The position numbers were made by a program, and so were the translations under genes. The notes beneath the pieces are model-generated. The model worked only from the letters and a program-made list of their open reading frames with translations. It did no database searches and was not told the origin of the DNA. Of a DNA stretch of 64,000 nt, positions 46,824 to 58,022 are shown in pieces (positions within the stretch are counted from its first letter, which is position 1; each line of letters starts with the position of its first letter). This DNA comes from Craterostigma plantagineum. Lineage: Eukaryota > Streptophyta > Magnoliopsida > Lamiales > Linderniaceae. The stretch lies in NCBI GenBank assembly GCA_027422505.1, contig JAPQWV010000127.1, positions 1,302,001 through 1,366,000 of the forward strand, in the 5' to 3' direction.

Positions 46824-48173
46824 ATGGAGAATGAAGAAATCGTTATGAAGAACAGTTATTGGGTTCTCAGGCATGGGAAAAGCATCCCCAACGAGAAGGG
46901 GCTCATCGTCTCCTCTATGGTCTGGCGATTTTTTTTGTGCTTCCGCTTTCTATACCTTTCTGAATTCGTATCCTCGTTGATGATCGGATTGTTACGTATG
47001 ACAGGAAAATGGTGTTCGCGAAGAGTATCGATTGGCTGTCGATGGAGAGCATCAGGCTCGTCTAGCTGGAGAATGTTTTCTGAAGGCGAGTAGCTAGTTT
47101 GATTGAAAATCGATGAATTAATTTCCTCTACGAACGATTCGATCGCTTGGCGGATGAGAATCGGAAGTACTTAGCTGAGTATTTGATCGGCGATTCATGA
47201 ACGTCTATCTGTGCAGGAACTAAAGGAGAATTCTATCGGCATGGAACATGTACGGATATGCTATTCACCGTTTGCAAGGACGACTCATACAGCTAAACTT
47301 GTTGCTTCCGTCTTGAATATACCATTCGAACCTCCTCAATGCAAGGTAGAGTTCTTATTTCTCTGTCGCTCAAATTTTTCACCGCTAAACCAAATCCGCG
47401 GATGATGTCGCCTGATGATAATGATACAAATTTCACAAAAGGGGTTTATAATTATTGTCCCTTTGTCCTCTAGGCCTTATTTGCATAATATATGCAGGTT
47501 ATGGACGATTTGAGAGAGCGATATTTCGGTCCTTCATTTGAGTTGATGTCTGCTGATAAGGTAAAGCACTCATCAATTTTTTGGATTAATGTGCATGATA
47601 GTTTGAGCTCCAATTTTCTAGCTTACAATGGTGTTGTCTTCTTTTCTTCAGTTTCTTGGACCTGATGAGTTTAGCTAACGTAAAATTAGCAATACATCTC
47701 TTGATAAAGATAAGCTCACAACTTTAGTATCCTAATTATTTCTTCGATAGTACCCTGAGATTTGGGCCATGGATAAGAAAGATCCCTTCTTGAAGCCTGA
47801 AGGAGGAGAAAGTGTCGCCGATGTAGCAACCAGACTGAAACATGCTTTAATGGCGATCGAATCAGAGTTTCAAAAGTAATGCTTGATTGGTATCTTCACA
47901 TCTTTAAATGATCACTGAACTCCATTAGCTGTTTGATCTTATTGGCGGGAATAAAATGAAATTTGGGATGGTGTTATCTTATGCAGTTGTACGGTGCTGA
48001 TCGTTAGCCACGGCGACCCTCTGCAAATTCTGCAGACGATGTCCTCGAACGCTCCCAAGGGTCAAAATGGCTTGACCATATCACAAATAAATGCAATGTG
48101 CACTGCTCCTATTCTCTCCCAGCATCGGAAGTTCGACCTGAACACCGGCGAACTCCGTCGATTGGCAATATAG
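46824..48173 (+). CDS. histidine phosphatase superfamily (phosphoglycerate mutase-like) protein
   Basis: Small cytosolic-type histidine phosphatase; the physiological substrate is unknown. Exons 46824-46919, 47005-47085, 47217-47345, 47498-47560, 47751-47875, 47987-48173, total 226 aa. The catalytic RHG motif is in YWVLRHGKSIPNEKGLIVSS. The fold continues with YSPFARTTHTAKLVASVL, DLRERYFG, KPEGGESVADVATRLKHAL and the second catalytic His in VLIVSHGDPLQILQTM. Intron 2 uses a GC donor (CTGAAG|gcgagt), since the alternative GT in that region breaks the frame. The other introns are GT-AG. It lies 226 bp downstream of the DUF632 gene on the same strand. Confidence 0.87.
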
Positions 48174-48489
48174 ACCAACAAAATTCATTTCTCTCTGCAG
48201 TTCGTTTTCCTCACCCCAACTTCTTTTATCATTCAATATGCATTGCTTATACTTCATGATATTCATGTCTTAACTATCAATTGGCGTTCTTCCATAAGAG
48301 TTTAGCATTCAATTGTATGTCTTACTTAAATATACACTCCACAAAACTTAGCAGTAATTAACACATTGATTGCACTCTCTATAATACACAGACAGGAGAC
48401 AGATGAAGCCACTACTACTTGAGACCTCTCCCAATTTCCCGAACCTAGCTTAGTCTTCCCAAGAAAACAATGCAATTCCCGCCCCATCA

Positions 48490-50007
48490 CTAAGCCCTTG
48501 AAGGCAACGGATAGGCCCGGCGGGCTGATTCCTCCCTCGGATGAAGCGGAGAACGATTCTGATAGTACTGTGGGCGTAGATTAGCCGAAGAAGCATAACT
48601 GCTGTTTGTCTGATACCTTCCTCTTTGATCGCTCGGCCTTTCGTTCGCCGATTCTATGAGCTCAAGCGCCTCGACTATCTCTTTCATGGACGGCCTATTC
48701 TTAGGCTCGTTTTCGAGGCAAGTTACGGCGAGCTGAGCTATTCTAAGGGCCGACCTCGAAGGGTACCTTCCCTCTAACCGTGAGTCCATCACCTTCTTAA
48801 GCCTCTTCCTATCGCTCAAGAGCGGCTTTATCCAGTCGACCAGATTCTGCTGCCCGCTCGGGCGGTTCGGGTCGTGGGCCCGAAGCCCGGTCAGCATCTC
48901 TACGAGGACTACGCCGAAGCCGTACACGTCGCTCTTTACGTACAGGTGGCCCGTCGCCACGTACTCCGGGGCGGCGTATCCGTGGGTCCCCATGACCTGA
49001 GTCGTCAGGTGGGACCTACTCGCCGTCGGGCCTATTTTTGCGAGGCCGAAATCGGAGATCTTGGGATGGTAGGACTGCGAGACGAAAAGAATCGAAACGT
49101 CAGATTTTTTATTATTATTGTCGAAGCTCGACGAAAGAGGAGTGAACTTACGCCGTCGAGGAGTATGTTTGAAGCCTTGAAGTCTCTGTAGATGACCTTC
49201 CTATCCAAGGAGTGTAGATAGGCGAGGCCACGGCCAGCGCCGATGAGTATCTTGAGCCTAACGTCCCATGGAAGTGGCTGAGCGGCCGAACCTCCTATAG
49301 ACACGTCATAATCATCAAGCTTGTGAAAAAAATCGAAAAATGGAACGGATGAAGTAATGGAGAATCTTCTTTTTTTTTTTTTTTGCGTACTTCCGAAGAG
49401 ATGGTTCTCTAAGCTTCCCTTCTGCATGAACTCGTAGACGAGCAGGAGTTCTTCCTCCTCCCCGCAGTAGCCCAGCAGCTTCACCAGGTTCGGATGGGCA
49501 AGCATTCCGAGAAAGTTCACCTCGGACTGCATATGAGCGAGGCGAATGAGTTACAAATTCAGACCACGAAATATACGTAAGGTTGCTTGTAATTAAGAAT
49601 GGATGGGCGGATGCTTACTCGCCATTCTTCGAGTCCTTGCATGCTCTCGGAATTCAGCTTCTTGATGGCCACGGTGGACGGCTGCCCACTCTTGCCGTCC
49701 CTTTCGAGGGCGAGGGAGCCCTTGTAGACTTTTCCGAACCCGCCCTCGCCCAGAACGGTGTCGTTTCTGAAATTTCTCGTGGCGGTTCTCAGCTCGGCGA
49801 AGGAGAACATCCTGAGATTCGCGTGGTGGTGGTGGTGGCCGTCGATCGTCGCCTGGCTCGGCCCAGAAGAAGACAGCACCTTCGATGATTTGCTGCTGAC
49901 CGTACTTCTGCTGCCGCCCGTTGCGCTCGAAGACCAGATCGTTGTCGCCGATGATGAAGATGATGGCGTCAGCTCTTCAACAAAGTCAAAGGGATTACAT
50001 AAGCGAG

Positions 50008-50054
<47 letters not shown>

Positions 50055-50167
50055 GATGAGATGCGAGAGAGAAAGAGAGATGAGAGATAACCTGAATTGA
50101 ACTGGCCGCTGCTGGCCGGCGATTTCTTCTTGCCGACAGAAGCAGAGCTACTGAAGCAGATACCCAT
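48490..50167 (-). CDS. receptor-like cytoplasmic kinase, subfamily VII (PBL-like)
   Basis: Membrane-anchored Ser/Thr kinase of the BIK1/PBL group, which relays signals from receptor kinases. Exons 50092-50167, 49619-49974, 49391-49526, 49152-49294, 48490-49074, total 431 aa. [15 protein letters not shown] has Gly2 and Cys4 for acylation. Kinase motifs: [33 protein letters not shown], catalytic loop [14 protein letters not shown] (RD kinase), [11 protein letters not shown], activation-loop [18 protein letters not shown] and [19 protein letters not shown]. The C-terminal tail is Ser/Tyr/Asn-rich. Intron 1 contains a GA repeat (50014-50050). The frame is intact. The exact PBL number is not assigned. 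Confidence 0.92.
50014..50050. repeat. (GA)n microsatellite in RLCK intron 1
   Basis: About 37 bp of GA dinucleotides near the first exon. Confidence 0.95.
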
Positions 50168-50819
50168 AATAATAATAATAAAATATCAGCTTATTGCATA
50201 AAATCAAGTCGGCGTTTCTAGCTGGGGACGATGAACAAACGATAGCTTCTGTTCATCAAAGCCTTGCTCTTTTTTCTCGCATCTCTCTCTCTCTCTCTAG
50301 GGAGGATTACTTATTGGAGCTTGGAAGGATAGAAATGAATCCCAAGGAAAAAAACGACAGTATGTTGTCCAAGTCAAACAATGGAAACGTGGAAAATATG
50401 AACAGTTGACCGGTCAGAGTCAACGGACCGTTTCTGCTATCTAAACACCATTATTAAATAAACCTCTGTCTGTACTACGCTAGAAATACGATTAGCTTTT
50501 TACAGTCAATGCTTATAATAATATATGATTTATTCAGGACGCTCTCCCTCCATCATCCCAGCACAAAAGAGTCAAAAACAGCGGAAATGACGTAATAAAC
50601 AATTGATAGAGGAAAAAGGCCATCTAATTTCATCCATGGAAAAACGATCGAATGGAAACTCTCCTCTCTCTGCTAACGCCATGACTAACGCGGTCCACAT
50701 GTAAGCAAGTCAACGAACAGTACGGGCCGGCCCAGCTACCATACCCATGAATCCGAACCGCCCAAAAACCCGATCAGATCCGGGCCTGATTTTCCATTGT
50801 CCTCCAGCACGTTGATCCT
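50168..50819. other. RLCK promoter and leader region
   Basis: Upstream of the kinase start. A CT tract lies near 50283-50299. No other gene is seen. Confidence 0.45.
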
Positions 50820-50827
50820 AGTGAGAC

Positions 50828-51662
50828 CAAAGTTGTAAAAAGCGCTAGGCGCCCGAGGGGGGCCTAGCGCCTAGACCGCCTAGGCGGGGCCTAGGCGGTT
50901 TCTATGCGGAAATTAGGCGGTCTTTATTTTTTAATTTATCAAATTATGTAACCGTATCAAAGTAAATTATATCGAATTTATCTAGAAATTCTAATAAATA
51001 ATATTACACAACAATGCAACAAATAACATTAGTATAAAAATAATTGTTTAAAATGATGTTGGCGAAGTAATCTTAATTTTTTAGTTTATTATATATTTTA
51101 TTTAATATTTTGACATTAATTTAGAGAATCTAATTGGACTTTTGGAAAGAAAAAATAAAGACAACTCTATTATTTTAGGATAATTATAGTCATGTGATAC
51201 CAAATTTTAAATGTATAATTGATGTGTAATGAATATACAAATATTTATTTCTTTTTTTCGAAGGATATAGACGATCAATATTGCAATGTGTACTTGAGTT
51301 GTCCAACCGACTATATTGGAGAAACACGCTGACAAACTCCTATAAATAGGCACCCTCGCGTTCTCTGCTCATGACTCACCTTATAGTGGGCTTTCTATTT
51401 ATTATAAATATTTGTCCACCTTTTTGGTGGGCTTTTCTTTAGTAAAAATATTTGTGTAACTGGCCTGTTAGTTCGACGTGTGGGCCGAGTAGTCCGATTA
51501 GTGGGCCGAATGGTCCGACTAGTCGGCCGAATAGTCCGATTAGGCGGACGATTAAGTGTTTCGACGATTTAGTTGCCAATTTGGCTATATTCGCCACGGT
51601 CGATGGCGAGTAGCGACTATGCGCCGCCTAGGCGGGCGCCTAGAGCGCATTTTACAACACTG
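50828..51662. mobile_element. hAT-superfamily nonautonomous element, 835 bp
   Basis: The left end caaagttgtaaaaagcgct and inverted right end cagtgttgtaaaatgcgct match at 16 of 19 positions. The element is flanked by an exact 8-bp direct repeat AGTGAGAC (50820-50827 and 51663-51670), the hAT target-site size. Subterminal sequence is rich in gcgcctaggcg motifs on both sides. No transposase is visible. Confidence 0.85.
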
Positions 51663-51798
51663 AGTGAGACAAATGTTTTTACGGGGCATAATGGTAAAAT
51701 AACGGGTATAATGAGGGGTTGATTCGAAAGTACATGTTTTTTGGTGGCGAATAACCAAAAGTAGACTCCATGAATATATAAAAATTAGTGGTAATTAA

Positions 51799-52107
51799 GT
51801 TCCAGCCCCAAAAGATATTTTAAGTTAGGTTTCAGGCCCCTGTTAGAAAAAATTTCATGTTAGGAACCCGATTTTTGTAAATTTTAAAATAAGGACCTAA
51901 AATTTATGCAACTATACAGTGTATATGAACTGGTATGGAACTATTGTTTGGTGTTAATACAGAACAAGTGGTACTGCAAAACGATGAAGTGGTACTGCAG
52001 GTCCATGAAGTGGTACTGAAAAACACTTAAGTGCATCGGTCCTTAAAATTAAAAATTTTCTGACAGGGTCTAAAACCTAAATGAAACTTATGTTGGAGAC
52101 TGACATC
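51799..52107. mobile_element. foldback repeat family A, copy 2
   Basis: Shares the layout and much sequence with 18467-18836: ccaaaagatattttaagtta, then caggcccctgttagaaaa at the left; internal gaagtggtactgcaggtcca units; and tctgacagggtctaaaacct, then gttggagactgacatc at the right. The inverted arms are imperfect. It lies about 150 bp beyond the 3' end of the FTSH4-like gene. Confidence 0.7.
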
Positions 52108-52260
52108 AAATTGCCCTAAAAATTATACACCACACAAATCAAGACTAACAATATCTCTTCACGCAGACAGAAGGCTCCAAAATCAATGGCCTTATTCCAA
52201 AATCAGCATCTTCTCCAAAATCAAGATAAATAATATCTTTTCATACAGTAGACTCCCATG

Positions 52261-55200
52261 CTAAGATCCTACCGAAGCAATACCTTTCGACTTTGCGGCA
52301 GCCGTGGCGGCCGCCGCCGCCGCCGCTGAGGCAGCGGTCGACGACGAACTACTCTGCGAAGCAGCAGCAGCAGCGACGATGGTGGGCTTTTCGAGCTGCT
52401 GAGATTGCTTCGAATCGTTCACGTTACTGAGCAAAGCCTTGATCTGATTTCCAGTCAAAGTCTCCTTCTCGAGCAAAGCATTCGCCAGTGCGTGGAGCTC
52501 CTTATTATGAGTCGTGAGGATATCCTTCGCATTGTTGTACGCACGCTCGAGAAACTCCCTCACTTCCCTTTCGATCATCAGCCTCGTCTCCGTGCTCATA
52601 CTCTTCCCGTTATCGTCGTAATCGTGGGCCACTACGCCTACTTGTTTGCTCATCCCATACTTTGTCACCATAGCCCTGGCCAGTTTCGTCGCCTGTTGAA
52701 GGTCGCTCGACGCCCCTGAAGTAACTTCGCTCTCTCCGAAGATCAACTCCTCTGCGACCCGCCCGCCCATGCACACGTCGAGGCGAGCGAGCATCTGCTT
52801 TCGAGAAATGCTCGTTTCGTCCTTTTCGGGCAGTTGGGAAACCATTCCAAGAGCCATTCCTCGAGGGACAATGGTCGCTTTGTGGACGGGCAAAGCGCCA
52901 TCGGTGTGTATTGCGACTAGGGCATGGCCTCCCTCGTGGTAGGCTGTGAGCTTTCGACTCTCGGGAGATATGACCGCGGACTTTCTTTCGCTTCCCATCA
53001 TTATCTTGTCCTTGGCGTGCTCAAGGTCGGCCATCGACACAGCTTTTGCACCGTCCATTGCTGCTTTGAGGGCAGCAACGTTGACTAAGTTTGCGAGGTC
53101 GGCGCCTGAGAATCCTGGCGTGCCCCTTGCGATGATCATTAGGTCAACATCTTCGGCCTTGAGCACCTATGAGATGGGATTAAATGTTGATATGATTTAA
53201 AGAGAGTGAAGAACGATGTTTCTTTTGCAATGAGAAACTATTTAACTTGACTACCTTCGACATGTGGGACTCGAGGATCTGTCTCCTTCCCTCAACGTCG
53301 GGATTTGGGACGACAATATGTCGATCGAATCGCCCGGGCCTCACCAGAGCTTTGTCCAGCGATTCTGGGAAGTTTGTCGCGGCGATCACGATAATGCCTT
53401 CGTTCTGTTTGAACCCATCGAGCTCGACTAGCAATTGATTCAAGGTCATTTTCAGGTATTGCTGGTCCTTTGGATTACGACTGCCACCTATGGCGTCGAT
53501 CTCATCGATGAAAATGATGCAAGGCGATCTCTTTTTTGCAGCGGCGAAGAGATCCCTCACTCTTCGTGCTCCAACGCCGACAAACATTTCTTCGAATTCA
53601 CTGCCACTGCAAGAGAAGAAGGGAACGCCTGCTTCTCCTGCTATGGCTCTTGCCAACATAGTTTTGCCAGTTCCAGGGGGGCCCACAAGAAGAACGCCTT
53701 TCGGAAGCTTCCCACCGAGACGAGTGAAACGCTGCAAGGACAAAACGGATAGTTGTGAACGGGGAAGTTTGTCCCTGTAATCATGATGAGGAGACCAATT
53801 TGTAAGAATAAGGTAAGGTTTATGACCAATGGTCATGGAGTACCTTGGGATCACGCAGATAATGAACGATTTCTTCGAGCTCATATTTTGCCTCGTCAAC
53901 CCCTTTCACATCGCTGAACTTTGTTTTGGAGTCCATACTGGGTTGAACTTCTTCATGTAATCCAAGCCCTGCTCCAGGAACTGTGTTGATTAGTAAAATA
54001 ATTCTATACTCGTCGTGATCTCAACCAATTTTTAGGATATAATACATTACCTTTAGTAATTCCTCTGTCCTCAATCAATGCACCAATCCCAGATATGAGG
54101 AGGAAAGTCAAACCCAAAGAACGTACAGTTCGCCACAATTGATCTTTGAAACTACCCCCTTCAGCAGTCACCATGTGTATAGGGGCACTTGCAGTACCAA
54201 GGACTCCATCCTTCGAAGACTTGAGGCCTGAAAGTGCTCCACCACTCTCTTTATCCACCTGGGTGTAAGTTGCTCGAGACATCCCTGTCATCGTCCACAG
54301 TTCAAAATAATTTTCACACAGACATCAAACTCATGCATTGAGATCAATATTGTGAAGGACGAAACAGAAATTCTGGGGACAATATAATATACTCACCCCT
54401 GTGCAATGTTTTAAGCAGCTCACTTTCATCAAGTCGATCAACCTTAACCAGAGCTTTGACATATTCAGCAAGAGCTGAGGGGTTGGAATGTAAAGATGGT
54501 TGAGTCTCAAACAACTGTATGACTGCTTCGGGATCATTGCGATGGTAAAGCTCCTTAATGTATGCAACGCCATTTGATCTATCGGTGTCACGAAATTTGT
54601 AGGCTAGACTCCCAAAGTTACTGGATCGAACTCCAATAGTAGTTCCCATATTACTAGAGCGCCCAGTTGCTGTATCAATAAATTAAAGAGTGAGACTGAC
54701 AGGATAGTAAAACTGAAGATATGACAATCCACAACTGAACAAAACCCAGGAATCAAATTATTCGATCAAAGATGTACTTTAGTAGCATTATATAATAAGC
54801 CCATAAAAGTAAGCCATTTCCCTTGTGATAGAGAATACCTGCTGCTCTTTTAGCATATCGTGAAATCTGGTAACTTCGAGAAGCAAAACTGCTTAACTGC
54901 CTCAACTGGGATTCCTTCAATTCAAGCACAAGAAAATCAAATTAACAACACGAAACCAAAGACGATATGAAGGTTGCCCAATTCAATAGAAAACTCATCA
55001 AATTGACGCTTGATACTACTCGTATACATCATGAGGGCTGTATAAAAAATGACAAGAACCTTCCGAAGGAAATGATGAAGGATAAAAAGGACTAACATTA
55101 TCCATGGCAACGATTGCCAACAGCTTAGAACAACAAAATTTTAGGTTACATTACAAAAAAATTAACGAAAGAAGCCATTTTTATACAACTAAAGTACCCA

Positions 55201-55420
55201 AATAACTCAAACCAGCTGACAGCATAGTCAAAATAGCCCCATAAACTAGGGGTTTCTCTGCCTCAAACTACATATCTCGGGCAGATAAAAAAAACAGATT
55301 CAAAACAATCTTCATCAAAATCACTGAATCCGAAAATGTAAACACGAAATACTATTGCATCAGGGATTTCTACAATGAATTTCCGCAACTTACCTTAGTC
55401 AGAAGGCGCCTCAAAGCCAT
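52261..55420 (-). CDS. FTSH4: mitochondrial i-AAA metalloprotease, FTSH4-like
   Basis: ATP-dependent zinc protease of the mitochondrial inner membrane (quality control of intermembrane-space-side proteins). Exons 55394-55420, 54839-54914, 54397-54669, 54051-54284, 53844-53980, 53255-53731, 52261-53166, total 709 aa, about Arabidopsis FTSH4 length. The basic/Ser-rich presequence is MALRRLLTK plus [12 protein letters not shown]. The single helix is [16 protein letters not shown]. The AAA core has Walker A GPPGTGKT, Walker [13 protein letters not shown], pore [13 protein letters not shown] and [23 protein letters not shown]. The protease has HEGGH (HEXXH) and [12 protein letters not shown]. An Ala-rich tail ([18 protein letters not shown]) ends the protein. 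Its plastid and m-AAA relatives lack this tail and sequence context. The frame is intact. Confidence 0.93.
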
Positions 55421-55876
55421 AACTTATTATGATTGAAATAGAATACAAACACGAAATTAGTGAAGAAAAACCGTTGTCCTCCTCCGAATCTCTTACGGTT
55501 ATCGTCTCGTAAAACAGATAACAATTTCAGTACGTTCGCACGAATACGGGAAAATCAATAGGGGCGAATGCGAATGCTGTGCCCGCGTGGGGAGCGAGAA
55601 CTACAGAGGAGACCAATTGAGGCCAATAGAGAGACGAAGCTACTCCATCTGATATTTTGGGGGAAATGGTTCCTTTAATTTTCAAGCAGGGGCAGAATCG
55701 TCAGTCCAACTCCCACCCTAACATAACAATCAGGGGCAGAAGCGTCATTCCAATAATTTATAATAGATTATTTTCTTCTCACCTCCCACACCCACAAAAG
55801 ACAGCCACGAAAGCTTTCAAGGCTCTCTCAGGTCAAAGAGTCGATCTTTCTCCACGAAACCCATTCAAGAAAATCA
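55421..55876. other. divergent promoter between FTSH4-like and DUF3511 genes
   Basis: 456 bp between two start codons on opposite strands; likely holds both promoters and leaders. An imperfect direct repeat (gcaggggcagaatcgtca / caggggcagaagcgtca, 55686-55747) lies in the middle. Confidence 0.5.
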
Positions 55877-56200
55877 ATGGAAGATTACAGATCAAAGTCC
55901 TATAGCGACGGAAACATGCAGATTCAGCCGTACTACGGGCCTCCCTCGGCGTTCAATAACGATGGTTTAAGGTCATACAGCACTTCCAATGCTTACGCCG
56001 AGCCGCCGCGGAACCTCGGCGGAGGAAAGAGGTCGGCGTCTTCGAAATCTTGGGGGTTCGTTGATCCTGAGTTTCAGAGGAAGAAGAGAGTTGCGAGCTA
56101 CAAAGTCTACTCTGTGGAGGGGAAAGTCAAGGGGTCTTTTAGGAAGAGTTTTAGGTGGCTCAAGAATAAGTACACGCACGCTGTTTATGGATGGTGGTGA
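55877..56200 (+). CDS. DUF3511 small plant protein
   Basis: Single-exon 107-aa protein starting MEDYRSKSYSDGNMQIQ. The C-terminal DUF3511 signature is clear: SWGFVDPEFQRKKRVASYKV, then YSVEGKVKGSFRKSFRWLKN and KYTHAVYGWW at the very end. Strongly basic with no signal peptide or transmembrane segment. Molecular function unknown for the family. It is divergent from FTSH4 and convergent with LOG. Confidence 0.9.
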   Translation: MEDYRSKSYSDGNMQIQPYYGPPSAFNNDGLRSYSTSNAYAEPPRNLGGGKRSASSKSWGFVDPEFQRKKRVASYKVYSVEGKVKGSFRKSFRWLKNKYTHAVYGWW

Positions 56201-56640
56201 AAAAAGACCTGATAATGATGATGATGAAGAAGATGAGGTAAATGATTTCTTATATTACTTCAACTGATATACGTACGATACTTTAGAGGGCCTTCTCTAT
56301 TTTCCTTTTCTTTTCTTTTTCACTTGGTTGATCGTTTGTGAAAAGTTGGGTTTTTTTTGCTGTTGATTCGATGATCTTATGTACATTTTGGATGGATTGT
56401 GATGGATTTTACATTGTAACTTCTGAACATGATGACTAATGATTATAGGCAAGCAAGTAAAAATGGTTGTCCAGTCCAAGAAAGAGAATCCATGTCTGAA
56501 TTTTAAAGACGGAGAAATCAAAGGGAGGCCAAGGCCTTATTCTAACACACACTGGCAATTAGAATTAAAATCAAATCTGTGTCTGGCCTGGGACAGTTAA
56601 TTCAGTGAGTAGAGGAAAAAAGGCCTACAAGAATTTATGA
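56201..56640. other. spacer between convergent DUF3511 and LOG genes
   Basis: Presumed 3'UTRs of both genes. A GAT/GAA-rich stretch follows the DUF3511 stop. No other feature is seen. Confidence 0.5.
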
Positions 56641-58022
56641 TCACTCCTTTCTTTCAGTGGGATAGTTACCGAGTTCTTCCATTTTCCAGCTCTCGTGAGG
56701 GGCGACATGATCTTCGTAAGCTGTACATTGCTGCAAAACAGATCATAGAGTTGATAAGTGAAAGATTCTTTCCAACTGAGTACTTAACATTGAGATTTGA
56801 AAAGGCGAAATCATGCCCAAGAATGACGAAAGAACCTCCATTAGTGTTAAAAGCTCCTTAGCATTAGTAGCCGAAATAACTATGTCTCTAGCAGTAGGCT
56901 TTATGAAGCCTTCTTCCACGCCTTTGTCGAATAACGCCAGCAAAGGGTTATAATACCCATCAATATTGAGCAAACCAACCTACATAGAGTTACCTAATCA
57001 GTAAAGATCACAGCTTTATTCACATTGTGTTCAATGGGGGCAAATCTGCTAAGCTAATGACTCACTGGCTTTTTATGGATTCCCAGCTGAGCCCATGTTA
57101 TCATCTCCATTAGCTCTTCCATGGTCCCATATCCTCCTAAAATTCAAGAAAAATAAGAATCCGATGCATTCGAACTGTGAAGAAGAAAAGTTTTGCTGTT
57201 CACCTGGGAGAGCAATAAACGCTTCAGCTTCACGGGCCATTTCTGCTTTACGCTCATGCATGTCGGCGACTATTCTCACCTCGCCAACCGACCCGCCAGA
57301 TATCTATCAAGAATTCATACCCAATGACGAATCCACCGCACGAATTTAAACGCAGAAGGTTGAAAAGGAAAATCAAGAACTGCATCACATCACATACCTC
57401 AATGGGAACCAAAGCTCTTGGGATTACTCTGCATGTTAAAGTGATGGGAAGCAATGAAATCAAGGCATTGAAAGAGATAGACCAACTTATGTTTAAAAAA
57501 AGTACATGATGAGACTGTAATCCACATTTGAGAAAACTCAGATACTGCTGACTGCTGAGTATATAAATCAGTGACAGCACATTCCTCTTATGATCTGCTT
57601 TTATTACGAGGGACGCCTCGAATCTGACGATGAACAGTAATTCTTTTGTTGCATTGTTTTCTTACCAAAGGCTTACCCTAGAACATGGCATCCACCATCA
57701 AGAACTCTCTGAGACAACAACCCCATTAGCCCAACACTACCACCTCCATAAACCAAGTCTATTCTCCTATTTACCTGAACAAACAAAAACTACAAAAATC
57801 AGACCAAGCCCACAATAAAAGTGGAATCTTTTCAGCTAAGTTATGGTCAAACATTGAAATCTTTTTCATCAATCAATCAATTACAGTCGAAAAATTGGAA
57901 CAAACCAGTTCATTTCCCAGGTCAACAGCAGCATCACTGAAGACTCTCCTATGACCAGGATTACTCCCACAGAATACACAGATTTTCTTGAATTTGCGGC
58001 CGCTCGTTGAATTGCTGTCCAT
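56641..58022 (-). CDS. LOG: LOG-type cytokinin riboside 5'-monophosphate phosphoribohydrolase
   Basis: Releases active cytokinin bases from their nucleotides in one step. Exons 57906-58022, 57677-57774, 57398-57428, 57204-57303, 57066-57136, 56836-56979, 56641-56730, total 216 aa, the normal LOG length. It begins [20 protein letters not shown], followed by [19 protein letters not shown], the nucleotide-binding [41 protein letters not shown] and the catalytic [20 protein letters not shown]. The C-terminus [18 protein letters not shown] ([18 protein letters not shown]) is recovered by splicing 56836 to 56730; without that intron the frame drifts into noncoding sequence. All introns are GT-AG. 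The LOG number is not assigned. Confidence 0.92.

Noticed and set aside
56743..56973. Alternative LOG C-terminus by reading through the last intron
   Set aside because: The spliced form restores the conserved [15 protein letters not shown] LOG ending, so the read-through is noncoding.
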